DNA of 64,000 nucleotides from Devosia rhizoryzae. GTDB lineage: Bacteria; Pseudomonadota; Alphaproteobacteria; Rhizobiales; Devosiaceae. Positions 50,679 to 59,388 of the stretch are shown one piece after another. The stretch is taken from positions 434,001 to 498,000 of the forward strand of contig NZ_CP068046.1 of assembly GCF_016698665.1 (NCBI RefSeq), given 5' to 3'. The notes under the pieces were generated by a model, which was not told the DNA's origin, ran no database searches, and worked only from the letters and a program-made list of their open reading frames with translations. The position numbers and the translations under genes were made by a program. Each line of letters begins with the position of its first letter. Position 1 is the first letter of the stretch.

Positions 50679-51607
50679 TCGAAAAGGCTCGAAACGCTTT
50701 GTTCGCTGGCGGTGCGGGCGATGGCTTCGCCCATCAGCGGCGCGATCGACATGCGACGGATGTTGGCCGCAGCCTTGACCGCTTCGGTCTCGAGGATCGA
50801 GTCGGTGATCACCAGCTCCTTGAGCTTGCTCGCCGAAATGCGCTCTGCTGCCCCCTGCGACAGCACGCCATGCGTGATATAAGCCGCCACGTCCTTGGCA
50901 CCGGCTTTGAGCAGGGCGTCGGCCGCATTGACCAGCGTGCCGCCGCTATCGACGATATCGTCGATCAGGATGCAGCTTTGGCCCGATACGTCACCGATGA
51001 TGTTCATGACTTCCGAGACGCCGGCCTTGGGGCGGCGCTTGTCGACGATGGCAAGATCGGTTCCCAGCCGCTGCGCCACGGCGCGGGCACGAGCCACGCC
51101 GCCGACGTCGGGCGAAACGATCATGGTGTTGTCCAGCTTATAATTGTCGAGAATGTCGCGGGTGATGATCGGCGCGGCATAAAGATTGTCGGTCGGGATA
51201 TCGAAAAAGCCCTGGATCTGCGCGGCATGAAGATCGAGCGTGATGACGCGGTTGACGCCGGCTTCGGCAATCAGGTTGGCGACGAGCTTAGCCGAGATCG
51301 GCGTGCGGCCGGTGGCGCGGCGATCCTGGCGGGCATAGCCGAAATAGGGCAGGACGGCGGTGATGCGGCGGGCCGAGGAGCGGCGCAGCGCATCGGTTAG
51401 GATCAGCAGCTCCATCAGGTTGTCGTTGGCCGGATAGCTCGTCGACTGAATAATGAAGGCGTCTTCGCCGCGGACATTTTCATGCACTTCGACAAACACT
51501 TCCTTGTCGTTGAAGCGCTTGACGGTGCAGTCGGAGAGCGGCAGTTCGAGGTAGCTGGCGACAGCCTGTGCGAGCGGACGGTTGGAGTTACCGGTCACCA
51601 GCTTCAT
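50675..51607 (-). CDS. prs: Ribose-phosphate pyrophosphokinase
   Basis: A 310-residue enzyme making PRPP from ribose 5-phosphate and ATP, needed for purine, pyrimidine, histidine and tryptophan synthesis and for Apt. Marks are the ATP-flap [40 protein letters not shown], and the PRPP loop [14 protein letters not shown]. The length is typical of the class I enzyme. The 3' end overlaps brnA on the opposite strand. Confidence 0.97.
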   Translation of the reverse strand: MKLVTGNSNRPLAQAVASYLELPLSDCTVKRFNDKEVFVEVHENVRGEDAFIIQSTSYPANDNLMELLILTDALRRSSARRITAVLPYFGYARQDRRATGRTPISAKLVANLIAEAGVNRVITLDLHAAQIQGFFDIPTDNLYAAPIITRDILDNYKLDNTMIVSPDVGGVARARAVAQRLGTDLAIVDKRRPKAGVSEVMNIIGDVSGQSCILIDDIVDSGGTLVNAADALLKAGAKDVAAYITHGVLSQGAAERISASKLKELVITDSILETEAVKAAANIRRMSIAPLMGEAIARTASEQSVSSLFD

Positions 51608-51721
51608 CGGCGCAATCCTTGATCAACTGGTCCTGAGGGGAGGGACCTACCAGTTTCGCGGCACCATTAGCGGGTCGGTTCAGAGGGCGCAACGACACTT
51701 TAGCCGCAGCGGTAAATAAAG

Positions 51722-52480
51722 CTATGCGAGGCCGATCACCGATATCTGCCGCCCCGTGCGCGTCTTCTGGTGTGTGGCATAGCGATGCGAAAAGTAGCGG
51801 TCCGGGTGAGCATAGGTGCTCGAGCCGACCCGCTCCACGGCTGCAAGACCTGCCGCGCGCAGCTGCTCTTCCACAAAGCCGGGCAGGTCGAAATGCGGCT
51901 GCCCGCCTGACGGCGTCGAGAAATGGGCGGCACCCGAAGGATCGATGGCGAGAAAATCTGCCATGAACTTGTCCCCCACCTCGTAATCGGGTCCATAAAT
52001 CGTCGGACCGGTGGCGGCACGGATACGGGAAAGGTCAGCACCGATTGCCACCATCGCATCGAGGGTTTTTGGCAAAATCCCTTCTGCCGCCCCCCGCCAG
52101 CCGGCATGGGCCGCGCCGATGACCCCGGCTTCCTTGTCGGCAAACAGCACGGGCGTGCAGTCGGCGGTAAGGATGGACAGCGCCAGGCCTGGCGTCGCGG
52201 TCACCATGGCATCGCCTTCGAGGCTCGACGGATCTACGGGTCCACTAACGGTCACGACCTGCGTCGAATGCGTCTGCCGCAGGATGACCAGCGGACCAAT
52301 GCCGATCGCGTCCCGCACCAGTTCGCGATTTTGATCGACGATCTGGGGATCATCGCCCACCGCCCAAGAGACATTGAGCCCTTCGAACTCGCCGCCGGAA
52401 ACGCCACCGGCCCGGCCGAAAAAGCCGTGGCGAATGCCCGAAAGCTCGGACAGCGTTTCTGCAGTCTGGAACGGCGTCAT
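51722..52480 (-). CDS. pgeF: Purine nucleoside phosphorylase/deaminase PgeF (YfiH/LACC1 type)
   Basis: A 252-residue protein once called polyphenol oxidase. Zinc-site and core motifs are HGFFGRAGGVSGG, RQTHSTQVV, LSILTADCTPVLFAD and GAAHAGWRGAAEGI near residue 120. Relatives phosphorolyse and deaminate adenosine, fitting the purine theme of the window, and also edit peptidoglycan precursors. It overlaps the upstream methyltransferase gene by ATGA, and the pair is followed upstream by lgt. Confidence 0.92.
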   Translation of the reverse strand: MTPFQTAETLSELSGIRHGFFGRAGGVSGGEFEGLNVSWAVGDDPQIVDQNRELVRDAIGIGPLVILRQTHSTQVVTVSGPVDPSSLEGDAMVTATPGLALSILTADCTPVLFADKEAGVIGAAHAGWRGAAEGILPKTLDAMVAIGADLSRIRAATGPTIYGPDYEVGDKFMADFLAIDPSGAAHFSTPSGGQPHFDLPGFVEEQLRAAGLAAVERVGSSTYAHPDRYFSHRYATHQKTRTGRQISVIGLA

Positions 52481-53556
52481 GGCACGAAGCCTGCCGGTGC
52501 CAGTCCGGGACTATGCGCACAGAAGACCTTGAACAGTTCGCCCATGCCGTCCTTGCCGATCAGCCGGTTTTGCGCCGCCTGCACGTCGTCGGCAGAACCG
52601 GGATTGGCCCGCGACAAGGCAGACGCGCGTTCGCCAATGCCAAGCCGGGTCAAAAACTCGCCCTGCGTCGCCAGCGGTTCGGCAGCGAGCCCAGCACCCC
52701 GGGAAACATTGGCCAGTGCGCCAAAATCGACATGAGCGGAAAGGTCGGTTTCGCCCGGTGCGTCGAGCACGTCGGCAAATTGATGCCGCCGCACGCCCTG
52801 AAGCGTTTCTCCGGTCCGGGTCTGCGCATAGCCATAGTCGATCGCAAGGATCGCGCCGCCCTGTTGCGCCACGACCTTGGCCAGCCGCGTCATCACCTCA
52901 GCGCCGGCGAAATTGACTTCCAGCAGCGTGTCCTCGGCAGCACTGGCCAAAGCGTCCGGCATGGCCGAAGCGGGGATCGGTGTCGGCGACAGGCCAAAGG
53001 CGCGCCTGCCATCCAGCAGCCCAACCTGCCGCTCGTGCCAGCCGTCAGCCTTGCGCACGAATTGGCGGATCGGCAGCGCATCGAAGAACTCGTTGGCAAC
53101 AACGAGCACTGGACCCTCGTCGAAGGCATCGAAGTTCTGCAGCCATTTGGGGTCATAAACCTCAAGCCGCGCATTCTGCTCCGCCATCAGCGCCGGATTG
53201 GTCTCGAACAAACGCAGTTGCAGGCCATCGCGAAAGCCCGGTGCCCGGCAGGCGACGCGCAAAATGTCGGCCATCAGGGTGCCGCGCCCGGGGCCAAGCT
53301 CGAGAAGCGTAAAAGCCTTGGGCTCGTTCATCTGCTGCCAGAGATTGACCAGCCAGAAGCCGATCAGCTCGCCGAACATCTGCGAGATTTCCGGGGCGGT
53401 GATGAAGTCGCCCTGGGCGCCAAGCGGGTCGGCGCCCTTGTAGTAGCCCTTGGTTGGGTGGGTGAGGCAGAGCCCCATATAGGTCGCGACCGACATCGGC
53501 CCAGCAGTGCGGATCTGGAGGTCGATCTGCTCTTCAAGGCTGAGGCTTTGGCTCAT
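52477..53556 (-). CDS. SAM-dependent methyltransferase, MidA/NDUFAF7 family
   Basis: A 359-residue class I methyltransferase. Marks are GPMSVATYMGLCLTHPTKGYY, GDFITAPEISQMFGELIGFW and LLELGPGRGTLMADILR, the SAM site at about residues 91-107, followed by VANEFFDALPIRQF. The mitochondrial relative methylates an arginine of a complex I subunit; a similar role is possible here but unproven. It lies between lgt and pgeF, a conserved alphaproteobacterial order. Confidence 0.9.
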   Translation of the reverse strand: MSQSLSLEEQIDLQIRTAGPMSVATYMGLCLTHPTKGYYKGADPLGAQGDFITAPEISQMFGELIGFWLVNLWQQMNEPKAFTLLELGPGRGTLMADILRVACRAPGFRDGLQLRLFETNPALMAEQNARLEVYDPKWLQNFDAFDEGPVLVVANEFFDALPIRQFVRKADGWHERQVGLLDGRRAFGLSPTPIPASAMPDALASAAEDTLLEVNFAGAEVMTRLAKVVAQQGGAILAIDYGYAQTRTGETLQGVRRHQFADVLDAPGETDLSAHVDFGALANVSRGAGLAAEPLATQGEFLTRLGIGERASALSRANPGSADDVQAAQNRLIGKDGMGELFKVFCAHSPGLAPAGFVP

Positions 53557-53565
53557 CTCACGCTC

Positions 53566-54390
53566 CTATGGCCGCAGCGGATTTTCGCGGCGCGTCGCAG
53601 CGTAGGCGACGAGAATGATGCCGCCCAAAAGGATCGGCAGGCTCAGCAGCTGGCCCTGGGTCAGCCAGCCGCCGTACAGGTAGCCGATATGCGCATCGGG
53701 CAAGCGAACGAATTCGACAAGAATTCTGGCCAGCGAATAGCCGATGGCAAAGATGCCGGCGACGAGACCTGGCTTGCGCAGTGCATAAAAGACATGGGTT
53801 GCGATGCGGATGACTAGGAAAAGCAGCAGGCCTTCGAGAGCCGCCTCGTAAAGCTGGCTCGGATGACGCGGTACCTGCATCGGATCGGTGGGGAAGATCA
53901 CGGCCCATGGCACGCTTGCCGGGGCTCCATAAAGCTCGCCATTGATGAAGTTGGCGATGCGCCCGAGAAAGATGCCGATCGTTGCGACCGAAGCGATGAG
54001 GTCGAGCGAGGACAGCCAATTACCGCCCTTAGAGCGGCTGAAGAGGATTGCGGCCAACGCCAGGCCCAGCATGCCACCATGAAACGACATGCCGCCATCG
54101 AGCGTGTTGATGATCTCGATGGGGTTCTGGAGATAATAGGGCAGGTTGTAGAACAGCACATAGCCGAGCCGCCCGCCGATGACGATGGCCAGCATGGTCC
54201 AGAAAGCGAAGTCCCAGATGTCCTTGGCCGGGAAGGGCGGATGGCCGCGATGCCACAGATGCTGCTTGCTCAGCATCCGATAGCCGTAAGCGGCGCCCAA
54301 GAGCGTTCCGACGAGGTAGGCCAGCGCATACCAGCGGATGGCAATCGGGCCGATGGCAAAGGCGATGGGATCAATATTGGGGAAGGGCAC
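53566..54390 (-). CDS. lgt: Prolipoprotein diacylglyceryl transferase
   Basis: A 274-residue inner-membrane enzyme that attaches diacylglycerol to the lipobox cysteine of prolipoproteins. Essential segments are HGGMLGLALA near residue 102, the signature GRIANFINGELYG near 143, and HPSQLYEA near 173. GTG at 54390 gives the usual start MPFPNIDPIAFAIGP and has AAGGA upstream; an ATG at 54420 is a longer alternative. About seven membrane spans. Confidence 0.94.
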   Translation of the reverse strand: MPFPNIDPIAFAIGPIAIRWYALAYLVGTLLGAAYGYRMLSKQHLWHRGHPPFPAKDIWDFAFWTMLAIVIGGRLGYVLFYNLPYYLQNPIEIINTLDGGMSFHGGMLGLALAAILFSRSKGGNWLSSLDLIASVATIGIFLGRIANFINGELYGAPASVPWAVIFPTDPMQVPRHPSQLYEAALEGLLLFLVIRIATHVFYALRKPGLVAGIFAIGYSLARILVEFVRLPDAHIGYLYGGWLTQGQLLSLPILLGGIILVAYAATRRENPLRP

Positions 54391-54501
54391 GGGACAATCC
54401 TTGACGCTGGCGCGGACCATTGCCGCTTCGCCCGCTCTGGTCAAGGCGGGACCTCTGCCCTACATATCGGTGCAAGAGCACATTCACGGAAGAGACGACA
54501 G

Positions 54502-54759
54502 ATGAACCAGAACAACCGCATTTTCGACGGCCTTGGTCGGGTCATGAACGAAGCCGCCGGTGTTGCCGATGGCGTGCGGCGCGAAGTCGAGACGGTGGTC
54601 AAGAGCCAGGCCCAGCGCATCGTCAACGACATGGAACTCGTCAAGCGCGAAGATTTCGACGCCTTGCGTGAACTGGTGCAGGTGCAGGGCGAAGAGATCG
54701 ATGCGCTGCGCAAGGAAATCGCGGCGCTGCGCAGCCCCGCTGCCCCGCTCGATCTCTAG
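54502..54759 (+). CDS. ubiK: Accessory factor UbiK-like (BMFP) protein
   Basis: An 85-residue coiled-coil protein that assists ubiquinone synthesis in gammaproteobacteria. Family features are an amphipathic N-terminal part (RIFDGLGRVMNEAAGVADGVRREVE), the MELVKREDFDALRELV segment, and a C-terminal coiled coil (EIDALRKEIAALR). GGAAGAG precedes the ATG. It is divergent from lgt and followed by an intrinsic terminator. Confidence 0.88.
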   Translation: MNQNNRIFDGLGRVMNEAAGVADGVRREVETVVKSQAQRIVNDMELVKREDFDALRELVQVQGEEIDALRKEIAALRSPAAPLDL

Positions 54760-54781
54760 TCGAACAAAGTTTGTAAAAGAG

Positions 54782-54813
54782 CCCCGTTTCGGTACAGCCG
54801 GAGCGGGGTTTTT
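54782..54813 (+). terminator. Intrinsic terminator after ubiK
   Basis: CCCCG (54782-54786) pairs with CGGGG (54804-54808), with further TCGG/CCGGA pairing inside, followed by TTTTT. Confidence 0.88.
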
Positions 54814-55025
54814 AATTTGGCGTTAATCTTTAAGTCGCACCATCATCCACAGGAGATTGTCCTCTCCCTGCCGCACCTTGTCCCCTGAATCAGTGACCTT
54901 GTGTAGGTTGATCGAAGGAGGACGATTCGTAAGCCGTTGTTGCGGCAAGCTAGTTCTCTTGCGTACCCCCGTTTGCCGGCCGCTGGCCCGCAAGGTTTGC
55001 AACGCTTCCGAGGACGAACGAGCGG
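54814..55025. other. 212-bp intergenic region before the YbjN gene
   Basis: It contains a GAAGGAGGACG ribosome-site-like sequence near 54917 not followed by a useful frame, and a long-range CTTGCG/CGCAAG inverted repeat. No gene is supported; it must hold the promoter for the YbjN-proC pair. Confidence 0.4.
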
Positions 55026-55526
55026 ATGTCCCTGATTGAATTCGAGCCCGACCGGGTTTCTCATCCGGTGGACCTGGTGGAGCACATTGCTTCCATCAAC
55101 GACTGGACCTTCGAGCGTCAGGACGCCGACGAAATTTCGATTTCGGTACGCGGCGGCTGGTCTGACTACCACGTGTCGTTCAACTGGATGGAAGATCTCG
55201 AGTCGCTCCACATCGCCTGCGCCTTCGACCTTAAGGTCCCCGATGCGCGGCGCAACGAGATCAAGCAGCTTATCAGCCTCATCAACGAGCAGCTGTGGAT
55301 CGGTCACTTCGATATCTGGAACAAGGAAGGCGTGGTCTTGTTCCGCAATTCGCACCTTCTTACAGGCGGCGCCGATGTGTCGCCGCAGCAGTGCGAGGCC
55401 CTTTTGCGCTCGGCGACCGATAGCTGCGACCTTTATTACCAAGCCTTCCAGTTCGTCGTCTGGGCCGGCAAGTCCGCTGCCGATGCCCTTAGCCACGTGA
55501 TGTTCGAAACGGTGGGCGAAGCCTGA
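55026..55526 (+). CDS. YbjN-domain protein
   Basis: A 166-residue protein with one YbjN domain (a type III secretion chaperone-like fold): HPVDLVEHIASINDWTFERQDADEISI, then WSDYHVSFNWMEDLESLHIACAFDLKV. The long central region (ISLINEQLWIGHFDIWNKEGVVLFRN) is typical of alphaproteobacterial members beside proC. No signal peptide. Its stop overlaps the proC start by one base, so the two are coupled. The molecular role is unknown; the E. coli relative affects motility and stress response. Confidence 0.9.
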   Translation: MSLIEFEPDRVSHPVDLVEHIASINDWTFERQDADEISISVRGGWSDYHVSFNWMEDLESLHIACAFDLKVPDARRNEIKQLISLINEQLWIGHFDIWNKEGVVLFRNSHLLTGGADVSPQQCEALLRSATDSCDLYYQAFQFVVWAGKSAADALSHVMFETVGEA

Positions 55527-56347
55527 TGACCTCCTTGCGCAATATCGGCCCGGTCATGCTGATCGGCGCCGGGAAGATGGGCCTGGCCCTGGCGCAGGGC
55601 TGGCTCGACGGCGGCCTGCCGGCATCCAATCTGGTGCTGGTTGACCCGTCGCCCAGCGACGCGGCCAAGGACTTAGCCGAAGATTACGGTCTCGTTCTTT
55701 ACTCTGAGGCTGCGGGCCTCCAGCCCAATGTCCTGGTGCTGGCCGTCAAGCCGCAGGTTATCGGGCGAGTCATGGAAAGCCTGATCGGCGTCGTAGGGCC
55801 GCAGACACTGGTTCTGTCCATCATGGCCGGCATATCGATCGACCGGCTTGCCGATGGCTTGCGTACCGGGCGGGTCGTGCGCTCCATGCCCAACACGCCG
55901 GCACAGATCGGCAAGGGCGTTTCGGGCGCGGTTGCCGGTGCCGCGGTTTCTGCCAACGAGCGCGATGCTGCCGAGGCTTTGCTGGCAGCGGCAGGACGGG
56001 TCGTCTGGTTCGAGGCCGAAAGCGATCTCGACGCAGTGACCGCGGTTTCCGGGTCAGGTCCGGCCTATGTGTTCAATCTTGTGGAAGCTCTTGCGGCTGC
56101 GGCGGTGGAGCAGGGGCTCGAGCCCGGTGTCGCCATGATCCTTGCGCGGCAGACAGTGATCGGCGCGGCAGCGCTGATGGAAATCGACCAGGCTCCCGCC
56201 AGCACCTTGCGCCAGAACGTGACCTCGCCCAACGGCACGACAGCCGCGGCACTCCAGGTGCTGATGGCGGAGGATGGGCTGACACCGCTGATTGGCCGTG
56301 CCGTCGATGCTGCGCGAAAGCGCAGCGAAGAACTGGGTCGCGGCTAG
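55526..56347 (+). CDS. proC: Pyrroline-5-carboxylate reductase
   Basis: A 273-residue enzyme for the last step of proline synthesis. The Rossmann NADPH site is MLIGAGKMGLALAQGW (residues 11-26); VLAVKPQVIG and MPNTPAQIGKGVSG follow, with the C-terminal helical domain marked by VSGSGPAYVFNLVEAL and VTSPNGTTAAAL. The length is typical. It is coupled to the YbjN gene and convergent with the MarR regulator. Confidence 0.96.
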   Translation: MTSLRNIGPVMLIGAGKMGLALAQGWLDGGLPASNLVLVDPSPSDAAKDLAEDYGLVLYSEAAGLQPNVLVLAVKPQVIGRVMESLIGVVGPQTLVLSIMAGISIDRLADGLRTGRVVRSMPNTPAQIGKGVSGAVAGAAVSANERDAAEALLAAAGRVVWFEAESDLDAVTAVSGSGPAYVFNLVEALAAAAVEQGLEPGVAMILARQTVIGAAALMEIDQAPASTLRQNVTSPNGTTAAALQVLMAEDGLTPLIGRAVDAARKRSEELGRG

Positions 56348-56373
56348 ATTTATCCCCGCCTGCTTGATCCGGC

Positions 56374-56892
56374 TTATATCTTGCCCGTCAGGTTCAGCCG
56401 GTCGAGCACGTTCCTGTCGGAGGGGTCCACCATCCCAACCAGAAACAGCCGCACCATGCGCGCAGCTTCCGGGGACAAGGCGTCGATCGAGGCGTCTATG
56501 CGGCTTGCCTGGCTTTCTGAAAGCCGTGCAAAGAACTGACGGCCCTTTTCGGTCGCATGCAGCAGGCGTTGCCGCCGGTCGGCATCGCCGGTGCGCTGTT
56601 CGACATAGCCATTGTCGATCAGTTGCCGCAAAACCCGCGCCAGGCTTTGCTTGGTGATCTTTAGAATATCGAGCAGGTCGGCGACCGGCATGCCCGGCCG
56701 CAGATTGACGAAGTAAAGCACGCGGTGGTGCGCCCGCCCGAAGCCTTGCCGTTCCAGAAGGGCATCGGCGTCGCCGGTAAAGTCGCGATAGGCGAAAAAG
56801 AACAGGCCCATGATGTCGAGCGGCAGGTCGGCCCAATCGGCGGGTGCGGAATTTATGTCAGCCTTGTTGACATTCTTTTGGTCCGGTGCCAT
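56374..56892 (-). CDS. MarR-family transcriptional regulator
   Basis: A 172-residue regulator with the MarR winged helix at about residues 60-125: RVLYFVNLRPGMPVADLLDILKITKQSLARVLRQL, then the wing RTGDADRRQRLLHATEKG. N- and C-terminal helices form the dimer interface. It is divergent from ilvE with 124 bp between, so control of ilvE or self-regulation is possible. Ligand unknown. Confidence 0.9.
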   Translation of the reverse strand: MAPDQKNVNKADINSAPADWADLPLDIMGLFFFAYRDFTGDADALLERQGFGRAHHRVLYFVNLRPGMPVADLLDILKITKQSLARVLRQLIDNGYVEQRTGDADRRQRLLHATEKGRQFFARLSESQASRIDASIDALSPEAARMVRLFLVGMVDPSDRNVLDRLNLTGKI

Positions 56893-56981
56893 CGTGTCCC
56901 CATAGCCGCACTAAAGGTCTTATCCCAAAGCCGTTCCGGTTTGCCAAGGGTCGGCCCGAAGTGCATGATCGACTGACACAA

Positions 56982-57005
56982 GCGCCGCAAGGGCGCATTC
57001 TTTTT
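56982..57005 (+). terminator. Terminator-like hairpin in the ilvE leader
   Basis: GCGCC (56982-56986) pairs with GGCGC (56992-56996) over GCAAG, followed by ATTCTTTTT to 57005. The T-run ends one base before the GGAGGGG ribosome site of ilvE. It may block read-through or control ilvE by attenuation; no leader peptide rich in branched-chain residues is seen. Confidence 0.45.
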
Positions 57006-57016
57006 CGGAGGGGACT

Positions 57017-57907
57017 ATGGCCGGCGTGCCGATGGACCAGCGCGAAGGCTGGATCTGGTTCGATGGTGAACTCAAACCCTGGCAGGATGCCAAGATCCAC
57101 GTGCTGACGCATGGCCTGCATTATGCAAGCTCGGTGTTTGAAGGCGAACGTGCCTATGGCGGCGAGATCTTCAAATCCCGCGAACATACCGAGCGCCTGA
57201 TCCGCTCCGCGGCAACGCTCGACATGCCTTTCCCCTATTCGGTCGACGAGATCGAGGCTGCCAAGCGTCTGGTGCTCGACAAGAATGGCCTGGTCGACGC
57301 CTATGTGCGCCCGGTTGCCTGGCGCGGTTCGGAAGAGCTGTCCGTGCCGGCCCGCAACAACAAAGTCCATGTCGCCATCGCTGCCTGGGTCTGGCCGAGC
57401 TATTTTTCGGTCGAGGAAAAGCTCAAGGGCATTCGCCTCGAATGGAGCAAGTGGAAGCGTCCGTCGCCGGAGACCATTCCATCTTCGGCCAAGGCTGCCG
57501 GTCTTTACATGATCTGCACCTTGTCCAAGGATCACGCTATGGCCAACGGCTTTGCCGATGCGCTGATGCTGGATTATCGCGGCTATGTGGCGGAAGCCAC
57601 CGGTGCCAACGTGTTCTTCATCAAGGGCAAGGACATCACGACGCCGACGCCCGATTGCTTCCTCAACGGCATCACGCGGCAGACGTTGATCGCGCTGGCC
57701 AAGGAAAACGGCTTCACCGTTACGGAACGCCACATCATGCCAGAGGAACTGTCGCAGTTCGACGAGTGCTTCCTCACCGGCACCGCAGCGGAGGTTACCC
57801 CCGTGTCGCTGATCGGCGATTATAAGTTCACGCCGGGCGAAGGCTGCCGCACCTTGATCGATGCGTATGCCTCGACCGTGCAGCCAAAGCGCGCTGCGGC
57901 CGAGTAG
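57017..57907 (+). CDS. ilvE: Branched-chain amino acid aminotransferase
   Basis: A 296-residue fold-type IV PLP enzyme of the IlvE group. Marks are HVLTHGLHYASSVFEGERAYGG (residues 31-52), SKWKRPSPETIPSSAKAAGLY with the active Lys in SSAKAAG, EATGANVFFIKGK, and TGTAAEVTPVSLIGDY. It transfers amino groups between leucine, isoleucine or valine and 2-oxoglutarate. The ribosome site GGAGGGG is strong. D-amino-acid transaminase activity is a less likely alternative. Confidence 0.93.
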   Translation: MAGVPMDQREGWIWFDGELKPWQDAKIHVLTHGLHYASSVFEGERAYGGEIFKSREHTERLIRSAATLDMPFPYSVDEIEAAKRLVLDKNGLVDAYVRPVAWRGSEELSVPARNNKVHVAIAAWVWPSYFSVEEKLKGIRLEWSKWKRPSPETIPSSAKAAGLYMICTLSKDHAMANGFADALMLDYRGYVAEATGANVFFIKGKDITTPTPDCFLNGITRQTLIALAKENGFTVTERHIMPEELSQFDECFLTGTAAEVTPVSLIGDYKFTPGEGCRTLIDAYASTVQPKRAAAE

Positions 57908-57930
57908 GTCTTATTGTCTTCCTGAGCCTG

Positions 57931-57959
57931 AAAATGCCCGCCTATTCGGCGGGCATTTT
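57931..57959. terminator. Bidirectional intrinsic terminator between ilvE and the desaturase
   Basis: A perfect 12-bp stem AAAATGCCCGCC (57931-57942) / GGCGGGCATTTT (57948-57959) with a TATTC loop. T-runs occur on both strands. The desaturase stop codon (57942-57944) is inside the stem-loop. Confidence 0.93.
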
Positions 57960-58895
57960 GCTTTGTCCCTGCCATCCCGGCTCCGCGCCGAACAGGGTCT
58001 CGCGCACCAGCCCGGTCGTATAGCCACGCGTGTTGTGTGCGTTGAGCGCGTAGTCCGGGTTCTCCATCAACACCGCATGCAGCTGAGGCAGGTTGTAGAA
58101 GGGCACGCTCGGATAAAGGTGGTGCTCGAGGTGATGATTGACGTTGTGCGGCGCAAAGAACACCCGCTCCCAAAGGTGCGGAAGTACGCTGCGGGTCCCG
58201 CCGAGCTCATGGCTGTAATCCATATTGCCGAAATGCTCGGCAACGCTGCGCACATGCATGAACAGGAAGAAGGCCGTCAGGTAAGGCACGAACCAGTAGA
58301 GCAGCACATCCGTCCAGATGCCGAGCACCGTGAACCAAGCCGCCATGGCGACATAAAAACCAAGCCGCGCAAGGCGATAGGATAGCGGCGACTTATCGAG
58401 GAGGCGAAGGCGGCCCATGATGTTGAAGATATCGATGATCGAGCTCACGACCAGGACATAACCAACGAGATCGAGCACGCCTTCCTGCCAATGCTTGGGA
58501 AAGGTGAACTTGCGGTTGCCCAGCTTGAACACCCAATCGGGGTCCTGATCGGTATTGGTGTAGCGGTGATGGGCCAGATGGTTGGTGCGGTAGCTCGCAA
58601 CCGTGGTCAGGATCGACCAAGCGAGAAGCAGGTCGCAGACCCAGTCGCTCAACTCCTTGCGGCCGTTGATGAAGCGGTGGTGCGCGAATTCATGCAGTAG
58701 AATGGCAAAGCCATGCATGCGGCCGCCGATGACGGCAACGGCTACCGCATAGACCAGCGGGTTCTGCGCCCACTGCGAAACAGCGATCGCCGCCGCGATC
58801 AGCCCCCAATCGAAGGCGATGGCCAGGGCCGTGCGCCAGGGACGAAGCACCGACAGGCTCTTGAGCGTGGCGGGATGAACATAGGATTTGGCCAT
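57942..58895 (-). CDS. Membrane fatty acid desaturase
   Basis: A 317-residue di-iron membrane enzyme. The three histidine boxes are HEFAHH (residues 68-73), HLAHH (106-110) and HNVNHHLEHH (250-259), with four hydrophobic spans between. It introduces a double bond into a lipid acyl chain or carotenoid-like substrate; regiospecificity cannot be read from the sequence. No fused cytochrome b5 or ferredoxin domain is present, so separate electron donors are needed. Confidence 0.92.
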   Translation of the reverse strand: MAKSYVHPATLKSLSVLRPWRTALAIAFDWGLIAAAIAVSQWAQNPLVYAVAVAVIGGRMHGFAILLHEFAHHRFINGRKELSDWVCDLLLAWSILTTVASYRTNHLAHHRYTNTDQDPDWVFKLGNRKFTFPKHWQEGVLDLVGYVLVVSSIIDIFNIMGRLRLLDKSPLSYRLARLGFYVAMAAWFTVLGIWTDVLLYWFVPYLTAFFLFMHVRSVAEHFGNMDYSHELGGTRSVLPHLWERVFFAPHNVNHHLEHHLYPSVPFYNLPQLHAVLMENPDYALNAHNTRGYTTGLVRETLFGAEPGWQGQSKMPAE

Positions 58896-58940
58896 TGCGT
58901 CACTCCTCCCGCCAAATGCGGCGATGGTGTTAACGCATTA

Positions 58941-59387
58941 TTAACTGATCCAGCGCGATCGCGCATCCTTGTCTTTTGGCATGGTTACTACCCACCGGGC
59001 GCCGGTCGCCGTTTCTTCCTGCTTCCAGAACGGCGCATCGGTCTTAAGGTAGTCCATCAGGAACTGCGCGCCTTCGAAAGCCGCCTGGCGGTGGGGCGCA
59101 AGGGTCATCACCATCATGATGGTTTCGCCGGGCACGAGCCGTCCATGGCGGTGGATGATGGCGGCGTCGGTCAGTCCGAAGCGGCTGATCGCCTGCTCGC
59201 GCAGTGCCGCCAATTCGTTGGTCGCGAGCTCTTCATAGCATTCGAGAACCAGCGCCAGGATCGGATCGTCGGGCAGTGAGCGGACAAGACCCGTAAAGGT
59301 CACCATGGCGCCCACGTCGGTATGGGACGCGGCAAAGCGGTTGGCCTCTGCGCCCGCGTCGAAACTGTTAGCGGTGACGCGGATCAC
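58941..59387 (-). CDS. moaE: Molybdopterin synthase catalytic subunit
   Basis: A 148-residue large subunit of molybdopterin synthase. Family marks are GAMVTFTGLVR (residues 26-36), LVLECYEELA, IIHRHGRLVPGE, and the catalytic Lys region DYLKTDAPFWKQEE. With MoaD it inserts dithiolene sulfurs into precursor Z. It starts two bases after the moaD stop. Xanthine dehydrogenase encoded at 5243-9167 is a probable user of the cofactor. Confidence 0.95.
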   Translation of the reverse strand: MIRVTANSFDAGAEANRFAASHTDVGAMVTFTGLVRSLPDDPILALVLECYEELATNELAALREQAISRFGLTDAAIIHRHGRLVPGETIMMVMTLAPHRQAAFEGAQFLMDYLKTDAPFWKQEETATGARWVVTMPKDKDARSRWIS

Positions 59388-59388
59388 C

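Noticed and set aside
50675..51721. An attenuator or riboswitch upstream of prs.
   Set aside because: The 114 bp upstream of the start show no terminator stem with a T-run, no leader frame and no purine-riboswitch core.
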